From Macrothele yani (lineage: Eukaryota > Arthropoda > Arachnida > Araneae > Macrothelidae), in assembly GCA_039090855.1 (NCBI GenBank), contig CM077007.1, forward strand, positions 14,309,515 through 14,373,514: 64,000 bases of DNA. The letters are read 5' to 3'. A program made the translations under genes and the position numbers. Shown one piece after another: positions 22,201 to 34,115 of this stretch. Positions within the stretch are counted from its first letter, which is position 1, and each line of letters opens with the position of its first letter. The notes beneath the pieces are model-generated. The model did no database searches, was not told where the DNA came from, and worked only from the letters and a program-made list of their open reading frames with translations.

Positions 22201-23638
22201 TGTTAAACAACAAATATTTTACATAGAATGTTATTATCAAGAAGTCTTTTGAAAAACAGAAATAAATAGCATATAATTTTTAGCTCTAAGATAAATGAGT
22301 TCTTACTATACAAGTTTTTACTGTATTTCCTTACAGAAATACAGAAATATGGTGTCTATTTGATTTGTTTTCAATCTGCTTCAATTAAAAATTTCACTCC
22401 ATCATAGGACGAGCAACATCACCTATATATTAATATTTACTTAAAGCTTAAAAACAACCGTCCTAGAATGGGCTATACACTAGTAATAGTAATAATAATA
22501 AAAGCATGCTCAAAATCAGTATGGAAGTGAACTCAGTTTGAAAGTCATGAAGGGGTTCATAGAACTTACAATTTGGCAAAAATAGTCATGAATAACTGGG
22601 AATGAAAGTATAATTGTTCCAGTCCTGATATGGTAGTGAAACCACAGAAATGAAAAAAAGAAAAAAAAAATATGCATCAATTGTGTAGTGGGAAGATGTA
22701 TTAGCTACAAGTACAAGACTTCCAAAATTTGGAAAGAATTATGATGCTTATGGACTTGTAATGAGCAACAAACTGTCACAATGGTGGAAACTAAAATTCT
22801 GTAGTGATTTGTCTGTATTAAAAGAATGAATGCATATCAACCAAAATAATTTTAGCCCATACCTCTAGAAAGGAGACAGACAAGGCCATACACAATAATT
22901 AAAGAAGTCTCAAAGAGAAGGCACATACTGTAAAGCATGGAAGTAAATTGGCACAACAATGTGTGTGAGGCATGTGATGGACGTGAATGAAGTACACATA
23001 AGTGAAAGTGTCTAAATAAAACCATGAATTTAAATTTGGGCAGGGATCTAAGATATCTTTGAATTTCTGACAATTAGTTGGATGGTATGTTTGTGTGTTA
23101 ATAATGTCACATATAAATGTATCCATACAGAGAAAAAAACCACCCTAAAATCTATATCATGTATTTACTCTGGGCGATATTAAATCAATTTTTAGAACTG
23201 TTTCTTATAAACATAGAAAGTGAAAAAGAAGATATGGAAACACATTTTTTTTTTAGTTTTACAGCAATTCTATGAAATTAATTTTAAAAATTGCTCTAGA
23301 ATTTCACATTTCAAAAGTTTGTTTATAGCAGCCCCCACAGATTAACATACATCTAATAGGAAGTTATTATCAGAAAATTACATATTTTATTATTATTTGT
23401 ATCACACAAAATTAAGATGATAAATCCAAATGGACAACTAGAAAATGCTGTTTCCCAGACTCTTCCAAAGGGCTGACTTTCAGCACACAAGAAATAAAAC
23501 TACTTCATACTACACGAGTGTCAACATGAAAACATCAATATGTTAATTAAGAGCAAAATAAAAATACATAATCAATCACAGTTTTTTTTTTTTTTTTTTT
23601 TTTTCAAGAAACAAGAAAGAAAATTACATTGGCCTTAC
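22201..23638. other. intron sequence, no gene
   Basis: AT-rich intron. A poly(T) run of about 23 bases lies at 23582-23604, close above the splice donor of the next exon. The short ORFs here have no recognisable content. Confidence 0.45.
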
Positions 23639-23699
23639 CTGTATATTTAATTTCATTTATTTCACGGTCATGCACATCAGGCAAATAATGTGATACTTC
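23639..23699 (-). CDS. host gene, internal exon
   Basis: Acceptor TTTGTCTGTAG and donor GTAAGG border a 61-nt exon reading EVSHYLPDVHDREINEIKYT, with one G carried into the next exon. The phase is zero at the start and fits both neighbours. It is acidic and amphipathic and may link two helices. Confidence 0.72.
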
Positions 23700-26312
23700 C
23701 TACAGACAAAAGAGATTTTATGAGGCTGAAATTGCATACACATTCCCACACCACATATATATGTAAACCATAAAACAAAATGACATCATACAACTACACG
23801 AACTTTTTACAGCTTTTTTTTTTAATTTTGTAATACCTCAAGCTGGGTAAATGTAATGAGTAACTAAATCTATCTGGGTTATCACATATTGGGTTTTTCT
23901 TTCGTCATCCTACTTTTGAACAAGTCCAATGAAAATAAACTGTACTTGTCATTAGTTTTTTATAGAATGTATTTCTTTATAACCTCATAGATGAATAATA
24001 TCTATCATATATTTATTATCATGAAATTATTTTTAAAAATCTGAATTTTTTGGGAAGAAGTTGAATTTCATAAGCTCAGTTTTTTCTTATGAACTGATGC
24101 AACTATATTCCTTCCCTCTGACCGACCAGTACAAGATGCTGCTACACCAAGGTTTAAAAAAATAAAAAAAAATAAAAAATTCTGTTGCTATATTTTTAAT
24201 GTTTCAGTAAATATCTTGCACGGCCAGACTGAACTCAGAAACCAAAAGAAGTATCATTGCATAATAAAGGAGACGCAATCACTGTAATTGTAGTTTTGGC
24301 ACCTTTGCAAAACCAGGGATGAATATCACCCACGGGGTCTTGTAGGGATTGTGAGGGACATGCAATTAACTTGCGGCAGATGCCACCTCAATCAGTCACA
24401 CCGATTTCATTGGCATTTCTGTCAAATGAAAATAACCATTTCAGCAACTTTTGAAGAAACTCTTAGTGAATGGAATATTACATTTTGTATGCTTTGAATG
24501 GTTTCTTACGAATGCAATATTGCATTTCAGGTACTCATATCACGACATAATTTAAGGCACAATATTTTTTATATTTTTTTATTTTTTCCTGATTGAGAAA
24601 TTTCAATGATCAACCAACAGAAAAGTCAATGTGACATGGAAGTTGAGACCTGAACTTTTGAAGAAAAAGTCTTGTCTTATACACAAAAAAATATTGTAGT
24701 TGAAACTAACAAGTTTATTTGTTCCCATGGGGGGGGGGGGGGGTGATAACTCTTTAACCTCATATAACTCTTTAACTTCAATATAAAGACATGCATGATC
24801 CTAACATACTCTATTTTACAAAAGTAGAAGTGTGAGACTTAAACAAAGTTACACGAAAGTAACGTCATCCACTAAAATGTCAATATCCTTAGTTCTGCGT
24901 TAGGTATATTTTAGGATGATTTCAAATAATCAGAATTTTTTCTGCTATTTTGCAGAATTTAATGCACTAATGAAAGGTATGTACAACAATAACAACAGTG
25001 TTTTTGAGGAGAATGAAGTACATCTACTTGTGTCCTGTCATTTAAATCAAAAATTTTATTTTGAACTGCATTTGTTATTCACCCATACACATTCCCGATC
25101 CAATCCTCAATATTATCACAATTCTCTTTCTCATATCCTCCTGGTCATGTGTTATAGTAAACAAATGATAATTGATGAGCATCTTGTTCTTTACAACAGG
25201 CATAAAAAATCAAAGAATGTAAAAAAAAAAAAAAAAAAAAAAAAAGATAGCACATCTGGAATGAATTAACAGAATTTTGCAACTGCATCAGTGCACTTGG
25301 GAAAACGGAAGTTCATAAATAATTGTGGATCACACAACACACCGTTTTGTTCTACTGAACAAGGCTGACTGGCCTAAGAAATTTTAGGTCACACTCCTCA
25401 CAGAGGCATGTAACAAAACAACAAATTTTTGCTTGTTATGAGGTTGCCAAGATCAACAATCATCATTTTCATTTATTTTTTTCAACTTCAATTTTCTGTT
25501 CTCATAGTTAGTGAGAGAGAGATGTTAAGGTTATGTTCAAAATATACTAAATACACCCTAATAACTGAGAGGACTAAAAAGTCACATAAGTTTGTAAGTG
25601 GTATAGTAAGAAAGAGTATTTTAATTTGCAAATTTTTGCCTGCAAACAGGAGGCTTTGTCAACGCAAGTTACATTAGACAAACAATAACCCATTTGGAGT
25701 TTAAAATCAAAACCCAGAGAACAGAACGAAGTCTAAAATCATGAATATAACAATACAAACACACGAACTTGTGATGGTCATTACAATGGCCATTACATGG
25801 GTCCAATGCCATTACCATACACCTCTGTTTGCAACAGGCTCTGAACTTGAGACAAACAAAAACAATGATTTGATATCTTTGCTTACTATACTACTTGGAC
25901 ATTGGACTCGCGTAATGACCATCACATGTTCGTATTGCTATATTTATGATTTCAGTCCTTATTCTGTTCTTCAGGTTTTGATTTGAAACTGCAAAAAGGT
26001 TTTTGTTGGTCTAATGTAACATGCATTGACAAAGCCTCTCATTGGCAGGTGAAAGCTCGGCAAATATAAATACTCTTCTTTACTACAAAAAATTGGGAAT
26101 TTATGCTATTTTATTGTCTTCTCACTCATAGTTTGTGTTTACACATTGTGCTTTACCAATCTAAACACCTTTGGGTATGCAGGTATGACACCATGGTAAT
26201 GAATGAATGAATGAATGGCATGTATTGGCAAGAAAACATATACACACATGATGCATCATCTTGTGACCTCATGTTAGAATGAAAAGCAGAAGGAACAAGG
26301 CTTCAAATTATA
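23700..26312. other. intron sequence without recognised genes
   Basis: About 2.6 kb of AT-rich DNA. Contains a 15-base poly(G) at 24729-24743, a 25-base poly(A) at 25221-25245 and (GAAT)n near 26200. The frames 24916-25269 and 25741-25986 have no motif that I recognise. Confidence 0.4.
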
Positions 26313-27573
26313 TTAGGTGTGCAACTTAATTCTCGGCTTCTAACCGCAAGCAATCATAGAACATCGGCAAACGCAAATAGCAGTGTGCGATAATGGCTGA
26401 TTGCAGTGCCGTCCAACAGTTTTCCAGGCAACCTTAACCGCTCACAGCTGCAGTGACAGAAGGGATGAAAGTTGATGGTGAAAGCAATGTCGTTCGAGAA
26501 GCAACATTTGAGGCACTGCCTCCCGTTCGCATTTCAGCTGAAAAAAAGTGCTGCGGAAGCCCAGCAAATTATCTGTGCTTCATTGGGTGAGGCTGCTGTG
26601 TCCTACAGTACGTGTAAAAAGTGGTTCCAGTGGTTTAAGCAGGAAAATTTTGAACTTCGTGATGCAGAATGTCCGGGACAGCCACAGAAAGTTGACTATA
26701 AGAAATTGGAACAATCATCGGACGTGGATTCCTGTCGCATGCAGTCAGAGCTTGCCCAGGAACTTGGAGTAACATGGCAAGCCACTGCAAAGCACCTGCA
26801 GAAGCTTGGACGGATTCACAAGGAAGGCCGTTGGGTGACCCACCAACTCACAGCTGCGGACAAGTCTAGGCACTACAATGTTTCCATGTCCTTGCTCTCC
26901 AGATTCAAGAAGAAGGATTTCCTCCACAAGATTTTGACCTGTGATGAGAAGTGGATCCTCTATGATAATCCTAAGTGGCGCAAATCATGGGTTTATCCAG
27001 ATCAGCCTACCACCAGTACCGCCAAACCAAATATCCATGCCAGGAAGTTGTTGCTGTGCATATGGTGGGATCAGCACGGTGTCGTACACTACGAGTTGCT
27101 CAAACCTGGTGAAACAGTCAATGCTGAGTGTTATTGTCAGCAACTCATTCATGTGAGTGACGCACTGGACGCGAAAAGGCCATACACCAGCAAGGGCAGA
27201 ATGTCGGTCCTGTTGCTTCAGGACAACGCACATCCTCACACCGCGAAAACGACTTTAAACACAATCACCGATCTGGAATGGGAGATTTTGTCCCACCCGG
27301 CGTATTCTCCAGATTACGCCCCGTCAGATTATCACCTCTTTTGCTCCCTGCAACATCACCTGAGTGAAATGCACTTCACTTCTGTCAAGGAGGTCCACAC
27401 AAGTATTGATAACTTATCAACTTGAAACAGCCCTCTTTTTTCTGCAGTGGCATTCGGCAGCTCCCTGACCGATGGCTCAAATGAATCCAACACGACGGAG
27501 ATTATTTCCCTGATTAAGTACATATTCGATTTGCTATAATTTCCTGTGGCCGAGAATTAAGTTGCACACCTAA
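26313..27573 (+). mobile_element. mariner transposon, nearly complete
   Basis: A 1261-bp element in a TA target (26311-26312 and 27574-27575). Perfect terminal inverted repeats of about 25 bases start TTAGGTGTGCAACTTAATTC on both ends. Size, repeats and transposase fit the mariner family. It is the best-preserved DNA transposon in the window, with well-matched ends and one long ORF, so it is probably a relatively young insertion. Confidence 0.93.
26472..27425 (+). CDS. mariner transposase (DD34D), lacking the last segment
   Basis: An ORF of 317 codons. The conventional start is probably the second Met (MSFEKQHLRHCLPFAFQLKK). The N-terminal HTH (AAEAQQIICASLGEAAVSYS, WFQWFKQ) is followed by WVTHQLTAADKSRHYNVSMS, the first catalytic block ILTCDEKWILYDNPKWRKSW, the second VLLLQDNAHPHTAK and the third AYSPDYAPSDYHLF. 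Exactly 34 residues lie between the second and third Asp, so this is DD34D. The frame ends at 27425; the expected C-terminus (SGIRQLPDRW, then a stop, DGDYFPD) is in another frame just downstream, so a frameshift near 27425 plus a stop removes about 25 residues. The catalytic residues are all intact. Confidence 0.9.
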   Translation: MMVKAMSFEKQHLRHCLPFAFQLKKSAAEAQQIICASLGEAAVSYSTCKKWFQWFKQENFELRDAECPGQPQKVDYKKLEQSSDVDSCRMQSELAQELGVTWQATAKHLQKLGRIHKEGRWVTHQLTAADKSRHYNVSMSLLSRFKKKDFLHKILTCDEKWILYDNPKWRKSWVYPDQPTTSTAKPNIHARKLLLCIWWDQHGVVHYELLKPGETVNAECYCQQLIHVSDALDAKRPYTSKGRMSVLLLQDNAHPHTAKTTLNTITDLEWEILSHPAYSPDYAPSDYHLFCSLQHHLSEMHFTSVKEVHTSIDNLST

Positions 27574-28394
27574 TACATTCTACAGATCTGACGCAAGAAA
27601 GCAACACTGACCCATTTCAGCACTACATATTACACCAGCCACAATGATGCAGAGAAAGCACTGCTTTAACTGGCATAGAGAAAACTTCAGTGACAAACAG
27701 TCTGAACCCTGTCAATTTATAAAACTGGGGCTGTAGAACATGGAATGCAAGCTTCATGAAGATACACTGATATAATCAGAGGTGTTTGCAAGGCAAGGCA
27801 TGAAACCCTGAAATCATCGGCGTCTCCCAACGGCGCAAATGCATAAACTCGAGACATAAATGCACATGTGTGGGTACCCCTCCCCCTCCCCCTTAGCACA
27901 ACAAAATTATTTCTGTTACTATTAGTACCTCTAATTATTATACTTATGAGCAAAGCTGTTACCGATATTTCAAAAGATAAAATGGTTTCACTTTGGGAAG
28001 TACTTACTACCACCTACCTATACCTTTTGCTCACAACAGTAAATTATTTTGGGGTTGAGCTTGCAGTATTTGTTAATTTGTTGCTAAAAAAATTAATTCC
28101 TTCAGTGACATTTAAATAACTTTGATTTTGCCAACTACATGATATTGTCTTTAACATATACCACACTAAGAATGTTAATAAAAATTTTGCATTTGTTTAA
28201 AATAAACCAATTACACACATAACATACCTTTTAAAAAAAGTTTTGCCTTTCTTTCCAATTGTAAAAATACTCATTTGGCAAATAAATAAAACAAGAAAAT
28301 CTGCAGTCAAGTTTTTATGTTACTAGAAGGACAACTCCTCTTTTTCATAGGATATTGATCTTTTTTTAATGGAAATTTTAGTCGTTCAGTTTCA
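27574..28394. other. intron sequence, no gene
   Basis: AT-rich sequence. No coding or element features recognised. Confidence 0.4.
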
Positions 28395-28556
28395 GTCAGG
28401 TGGTATTGATCTAAAGTTTTATTAACTAATGAAATAACAGTATATTTAGAAATTGGATGTTGATCTAAAGTTCCATTTATTAATAAAAAAACATATCAGT
28501 CTGGTGTGGTGTTAATCTAAAGTTATATTTACTAATAAAATAACGCTATTTCTTAA
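28395..28556. repeat. three diverged tandem units of about 55-63 bp
   Basis: GATCTAAAGTTTTATTAACT, GATCTAAAGTTCCATTTATT and AATCTAAAGTTATATTTACT begin successive units, each followed by AATAAAATAAC or a variant. It is a small eroded tandem repeat. Confidence 0.65.
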
Positions 28557-28564
28557 AAAATTGT

Positions 28565-28910
28565 GCAATCTTCATTTGTTTTTTAGCGGTGACACTATCA
28601 GGCTGACGCTTACGTTTACATCCTTCATTTACAGTGTCTTGCTTGTGTACTGAAGAGGAAGAGAACCTTTACTATTATAAGTAGCTGTTATAATTGCTTC
28701 AACAGGTTTTGGAGGCAGAGCTGTAGCATGTACTCCATTTAATAATGCAGAAACATGACCCAGCTGTATTAATTTTCCGACACCATATCCCAGCTTTCTC
28801 CTTCTGGGTGTCTTTTTTTTTCCAGCCAATCTCACCAGAATTTATTCTTGACTGAGGCCTCTAATGTCTTGAGATCGTCAGTTTTGGTTAAAAACTTCAT
28901 CGTTGATGAC
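28565..28910 (-). pseudogene. unidentified pseudo-ORF ending in a PIP-box-like motif
   Basis: Minus-strand frames show protein-like sequence broken by shifts: MKFLTKTDDLKTLEASVKNK (near 28900), then KLGYGVGKLIQLGHVSALLN and GVHATALPPKPVEAIITATY (28790-28690), then CKRKRQPDSVTAKKQMKIAQ-FFKK followed by a stop near 28556. The ending QMKIAQFF fits the PCNA-interacting consensus Qxx(I/L/M)xxFF, preceded by a basic nuclear-localisation-like stretch. The family is unknown: a processed pseudogene or a transposon protein end is possible. The PIP reading is an inference from a short motif. Confidence 0.35.
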
Positions 28911-28962
28911 GAACTTAACTTAAACTGAAATTGAGTAAACTTTCAAATCCCTAAAAGCATTA

Positions 28963-28964
<2 letters not shown>

Positions 28965-29055
<91 letters not shown>
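28965..29055. repeat. compound (TC)n(AC)n microsatellite
   Basis: About 20 TC units followed by about 26 AC units without interruption. Confidence 0.95.
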
Positions 29056-29056
<1 letters not shown>

Positions 29057-30115
29057 CACTTTTGTCTAAACAAAAAACCACAAACGTTTCAGCAGGGAAA
29101 CAAAGACACCTCCTCCGTCAGACTTGCTAATACAAATAGGCAGGCTGCTCCCATGCATAGGTGCAGATGCGTGAGTGACGTTCTTTATTTGCTTTAACTC
29201 GCTCCCCCCGCCATCTCCAAGTTCCGATCCCACATCACTCATCAGAGCAAAAAACCGGTTTCTTGCATCGAGGAACAGAAGCGCCGACGAAATGACTGAA
29301 AATTTACGTGCATGCCCTTACCACAGAACAACGGACAACCACAGCACGAACTGCCGGCTTCATGTCGAGACTTCAGGCGTCAAGCTTGAGTCGGCTGCAT
29401 TGGCGAGGAAGACATTATTATCACATTAATTCATTGATGAAAAGCAATTTTTTTTAGTAAATACTTTTGCCATGAATCGTTTTAATTTTTTTTTTTCTTT
29501 GTCGCTTATTAGAACTCAAAATTTAACAGTCTTAAAAATGTCTTCAAAGCTAAACATCCAGAATTCCATGTAGAAAGATCACCAAAACTCCGGAAAAACG
29601 GGTTAGACCCGGAACACAAACAGCCTGGTTAAATGAAAACCACATCATTGTTTAGCAATATGGTTTCACAGTGATATGATTTCATGACAATGCAATTATT
29701 ATCTGATATCTAATTCAGGAACTACAATAGTTCAGAATCAGTGACCAAAAAATCAGTCAACCACATTTGTCACATACAACAAGAGCCTTATAAGTCACTC
29801 ACTATATTGAAAGGACAACATCCACACATACTGACAGTTTGAGAAATGTTAAATCAAGAATGAAAATGTTTCAGAGAAGATCATTTATGTTTAAGATATA
29901 GGCCACAAAGTAACAAAATGCAATTAATCTTCCTCTCTTTAAATCATTGCTCAATGTTGAAAAAAGTAACAAAACAGCATTTTGACAAAAACATTATACA
30001 ATTGGTGATTTCCTAATCACATTCAAGGAAAAATATTATGTAAATAATTTTTAAAATATTACCTAAATTATTGAAGCACTAAGCAAATATGGAAACTGAT
30101 ATCAAAATAACTTAC
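29056..30115. other. intron sequence; small GC-richer patch
   Basis: 29170-29430 is richer in G+C and CpG than its surroundings and has an 84-codon frame without known motifs. The rest is AT-rich and featureless. Confidence 0.35.
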
Positions 30116-30240
30116 CCTCTGAGCTTCGAAAATAATTGCACACTTGTTTGCAAGCTCAACATAAGCATCAGAAAGTTTAAGTAGACCATCTTTCAATCGA
30201 AGGAGTTTGATGGCTTCGTTTTCATTGGCATGTTCAACAA
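30116..30240 (-). CDS. host gene, internal exon (helical core)
   Basis: Acceptor TTATTATTCAG and donor GGTAAGT frame a 125-nt exon. The first two bases complete Val with the G carried from the exon at 40581-40662. Reading: VEHANENEAIKLLRLKDGLL then KLSDAYVELANKCAIIFEAQ, R. It is a strongly amphipathic helix of the type found in BAR and other coiled-coil dimer domains. The phase is zero at its end, in agreement with the following exon. Confidence 0.75.
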
Positions 30241-30759
30241 CTGAATAATAAGCAAATTTTAAAGAAACAAAATCTAAGGTAAACAATTTCCTAAATTTTT
30301 TATTGCAAAAAAAAAAAAGCTTTATTATTGTTGACTAGGTTATGCACTGATGAATAATAAAGACTTGACAGAAATATGACATAGTGTTAGGTATGGTTCC
30401 TGACACTCCTTCCTCATCAGATTACATTACATCAAACTTCAACTGCCATAATGGAAGGCAATAAGCAGATTTCACATTAGTTATGTATGAAGTTCTTCAA
30501 AGAGAAACCCACACTCTTAAATTGTAATATATTTTATTACATATCCAGAGGTCTACTTTTTATGCTGTTAATTTTTAGCATGTCTTTTGAAAATGGGGGG
30601 AGGAGGACATGCTTACACATCATCACTACATCCATCCATCTGTCCACAGACACCATAACTATTCACCAAACAATCTGACTTGAAAAATCCTTTTTGTATT
30701 AGGAAGCCTGAACTACAAGAACAATGATCCTGGCCTTTCAGTCTTTTTCTGATGTATAA
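30241..30759. other. intron sequence, no gene
   Basis: AT-rich. Nothing recognised other than short A-runs. Confidence 0.4.
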
Positions 30760-31146
30760 CTTCACCTCTAAGAGGCATAACTGTAGTTACTATTGAATTT
30801 GAAATATATTTTATTCCACATCATGGCTTCTAAAAATCTAACTGAAACAATTCTTTTTTCATGTATGTAACTACTTTATCAAAGTAAAAAAATTAACTGG
30901 AGAAATTTTAACTAATTCTGTTTTTCTTTGAAACCTTTAACAATGAAAATCCTTTTGCACAGTTTCTTCTTCAAATAATGCATCAGTTTTCCCACTGAAG
31001 AATGTAAAAGTTCATTGAATTTCCCCTGATATCTTTATTCTAAAACTCTGATTTGAAAAATTATTTTTGCCTCAGATAGTTAGAAGAATCCCTAATATCC
31101 TCGTATCATGCATTGGTTACATTATGGAACTGTAAATGGTGTAATG

Positions 31147-31175
31147 TTTTGGTAGTTGGCTTCTACTTTCCTCAG
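31147..31175 (-). ncRNA. hammerhead-like motif, left arm of 'F'
   Basis: Minus strand: CTGAGGA, A, hairpin AGTAG-AAGCCAA-CTACC, then AAAA in place of GAAA. The first core box is intact and the last is mutated by one base. Confidence 0.4.
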
Positions 31176-31237
31176 CCATGGAATGAAACATGTGGAATTA
31201 TTTTTTTATTCCATATCCCATGTATTTCATTCCACAG

Positions 31238-31266
31238 ATGAGGAAGGTAGAAGTCAACTACCGAAA
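31238..31266 (+). ncRNA. hammerhead-like motif, right arm of 'F'
   Basis: ATGAGGA (first C changed to A), one A, hairpin GGTAG-AAGTCAA-CTACC with a perfect 5-bp stem, then GAAA. Confidence 0.45.
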
Positions 31267-32700
31267 CATTCCACCATTTACAGTTCCATAACATAACCAA
31301 TGCGTGATATGAGGATATTAGGGATTCTTCTAACTTTTAGCATGTTACATGCTTCACTGCCAATCCTTCCCACTATGCCTCAGATAAAGAGTTTGCGGTG
31401 AAGAATATTTTGAATGTAATTTTTAATTTTTGTTAATGAAAAATTTTGCTACTAGGAGGTGTAAGTACATATGTCTGTTTCCAATATATTTGCAGCAGTA
31501 TCAGCCTCTAGAAACTTGATGAGAAACAGTTTTTTCTAGTCAAATACCACTAATGATGGAAAACTTTTTTGCATATTTCCTGCCCAAAATAGCACACAGT
31601 TTTTTCAATATTTCTGCTTCTAACGATCCAATTAGAAAACTTCTTTTTGTGTCAAACAGCATTCCCGATGAATATTTTCCACATAATTGCCAATTTTTCT
31701 TACCTCACATTTTTTTCCCCTACAGGGAGTAGTGCATATGTTTATTTACACATATTTGCAGCTGTATCTGCACATCTAAAATCCCCACTGGATAAATTCC
31801 TATAAGGTCAAATGCCGCTCATTATGAAAAACTTTTATGCATGCACATGTCACGCCCAAAATAACACACAATTTACCCACTAGGGGGCAAAAAGTAAAAT
31901 TTATTGTTCTCAATATCTCTGCTTCTAAAAGTCCAATTTTTAAAAAATCTTTTATCAGCACTTACCATTCACCTCATGAAATATGTTGCATACACACTTG
32001 GATTTTTCATAATGCAAAGTTCTGATTCTAGGTGGCATTAGTATGTATTTCTCTTTCAACTGCATCTCTGCTTCTAAAAATTCCACTGAAGAAATTCTTT
32101 TTGTACTGTACGTCATTCACTATGGCTAAGATTGTGAAAATTCTTCTCTTTAAATAAAGTACAGTTTTTCATTAGGGGAAATATATGTAAAAACTTCTTT
32201 CTTTCTACTTCTGCTTCTAAAAGTCATATTTTGAAAATAAAAAGAATTAAATCGTGTAGCTTTTGTTGTACACAGTATTTTGCACATATATAACTTTTTC
32301 GTAAATCACCGTTCAGCAGCTGGTGTGGGGAGTGTGTGTGTATTTTTCTATTTGACAGATTATTTCCAATTAAAAAAATCTCCATGGAAAAATATTTTCC
32401 TACTAGGATACCTCTCACCATGAAGAATATTTTCTGCCTATCATCTTCAAATAATGCTCAGCTTTCTTGCTATGTGGCCTAAATTTATACCACATTTCCC
32501 TTCATATATCTCTTTTAAATTTTTTTATATGACTTTTTCTTTAGGTTATCTTTCACTATGAAGAATGTTTTGTGCACAATTGGTACTTTTTTTGCAATGC
32601 ACATTTCTGCCCCTAGTGTGTGTGTAAGTAGCTATTTCTATTTGTGAATATTTTACTGATTCTTATAATATGGTCAAAAAAGAAAAAAATCTTACTTCAT

Positions 32701-33916
32701 AACTGGTTCTGTTTGCTACAAAGAACAGTGCACACATTATGTATTTTATATCAGGCTTTACATCCAGGGAGTCTCATCTCCATTTACCACATAAACTAAC
32801 ATATTTTCATTAGATACTTCATCAACAGTTATGTGTCTACAATCACATAAATCTTTTGTGGGCTTCAAAAAACTTTACATGAAACAACTATCTTACAGAA
32901 CTCTCCTCACTTCTCTCTACTGAAAATACCACTATTAGCTACTGATAGTTCAATGTAATCCTGTCCATTCAAATCAAACAGCATCATCAAGTTGATGATT
33001 GATATAAATACCAGCCCAACAGTGCCACTCAAATGTGACCACATGTATGTGTCAGAAAACTTGTTCTGCACTTCCACATCAAGTAAATATGGCAGGAAAA
33101 CATACTCAATTCAATGTTATATGAGCAGCCATAACTTTATTAAATCACATTATCTCATGCATTATCTTGTTTACAATAATTAATGAGAGGATATAATTTG
33201 GCAAGCTGGTATAGTTATCAGCTAAAATCAGCTACAATCCTCATGACATTATTACATATATTCACTCTGCTATCATATACTACTTACTTGATGTAGGGGT
33301 ACAGTATGTTAAGGACGAAAAATCATGCAATGGAAGGAAGAGATTGATTTTCTTTTTTTACTGAAAATCAGAATTTTTTCACCCCCAGTGGTCTGCACTA
33401 ATACCATGTCACAAAAATCAGCCAATCTTCCTTAATTTCATAAAATTGAATGCACATTGCCATTTCCAACAGAATGTCCAAAGCTATAGGTTTATTTCTT
33501 CTTACAACACAGAAACATGGCTTGTGTCATGCAACACACACACAATCCACTGATTCTCAGGGCTTGGGAGGAAAGGGATAGTCCTTAGCGCTTCACCCCC
33601 TGAGACGAGCAGCAGGGGCTGATGACGTAGCTGCGCTAGCCCTTCTGAAGCCAAGAGGTACGGGGAGCTGTGCTCTAACAGAGCACCATAGAAAAGGTAC
33701 TTTCAGTCAATGTTATTACCGTATTTAACAGATTAGTGTGTCATCTACTGCAATGTGCACTCAGATATTAGAAATTGTCTTTTTCAAAAACAAATGTTAA
33801 GGATTTTGGGACCTAAAATCAGAAAACATTGATGAAATAGTATAAATGCGATAATTTTAAATGAGCAATTTCTATGATGCACGCTTTATCTTTAAAAAGT
33901 ATTTTGCTTAATATAT
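32701..33916. other. intron sequence with a GC-rich island
   Basis: Mostly AT-rich without genes. At about 33548-33695 lies an unusually GC-rich stretch (GGGGCTGATGACGTAGCTGC and GTGCTCTAACAGAGCAC hairpin) with no coding frame and no identified element; listed under findings. Confidence 0.4.
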
Positions 33917-34040
33917 TAACTATATTCTTTGAATAAAGCTCATGTTGAGAAATAGCTTCCTAGTTTCTTAATTCAATTACTAATCTAAAACAACTATTAT
34001 GGGAATTTTACTAAGAGATTTTTTCATTTAAATTGCAAAT

Positions 34041-34069
34041 TTTCAGAGAAAACTCTTCTCCTTCTTCAG
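34041..34069 (-). ncRNA. hammerhead-like motif, left arm of PLE 'B'
   Basis: Minus strand: CTGAAGA, A, hairpin GGAGA-AGAGTTT-TCTCT, then GAAA. The stem has one G-T pair next to GAAA. Confidence 0.45.
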
Positions 34070-34115
34070 GCTGTCTTGTTGTTGTCACTTATTCCTGTCA
34101 CTATCGCGGTTACGG

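Larger units (their letters stand above)
31068..31386. mobile_element. short palindromic insertion 'F' (mini-PLE type) with 11-bp target duplication
   Basis: TGCCTCAGATA at 31068-31078 is repeated at 31376-31386. Between them is a 297-bp insert whose first approximately 255 bases form an imperfect palindrome (arms start GTTAGAAGAATCCCTAATAT and end in its complement near 31334) around an A/T-rich loop near 31207. An unpaired tail of about 40 bases follows (31335-31375). No coding sequence. The design equals that of the PLE insertions in this window and both arms carry the hammerhead-like motif. Array units continue directly on both sides of the duplication, which shows that it inserted into the array. 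Confidence 0.75.
30760..32700. repeat. eroded tandem array with period of about 150 bp
   Basis: A set phrase recurs at near-regular spacing: CTGCTTCTAAAAGTCCAATT or variants near 31612, 31918, 32073 and 32212, with weaker matches near 30828, 31504, 31766, 32360, 32508 and 32640. Between them other phrases recur in constant order: TTCTTTTTGT, CACTATGAAGAATATTTT, AATAATGCACAGTTTTT and a CACTAGGGGG box. The gaps between the clear copies are 139-155 bases, apart from the region broken by the palindrome at 31079-31375. I count roughly ten to twelve units. It looks like an old satellite or minisatellite, not a gene. Confidence 0.65.
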
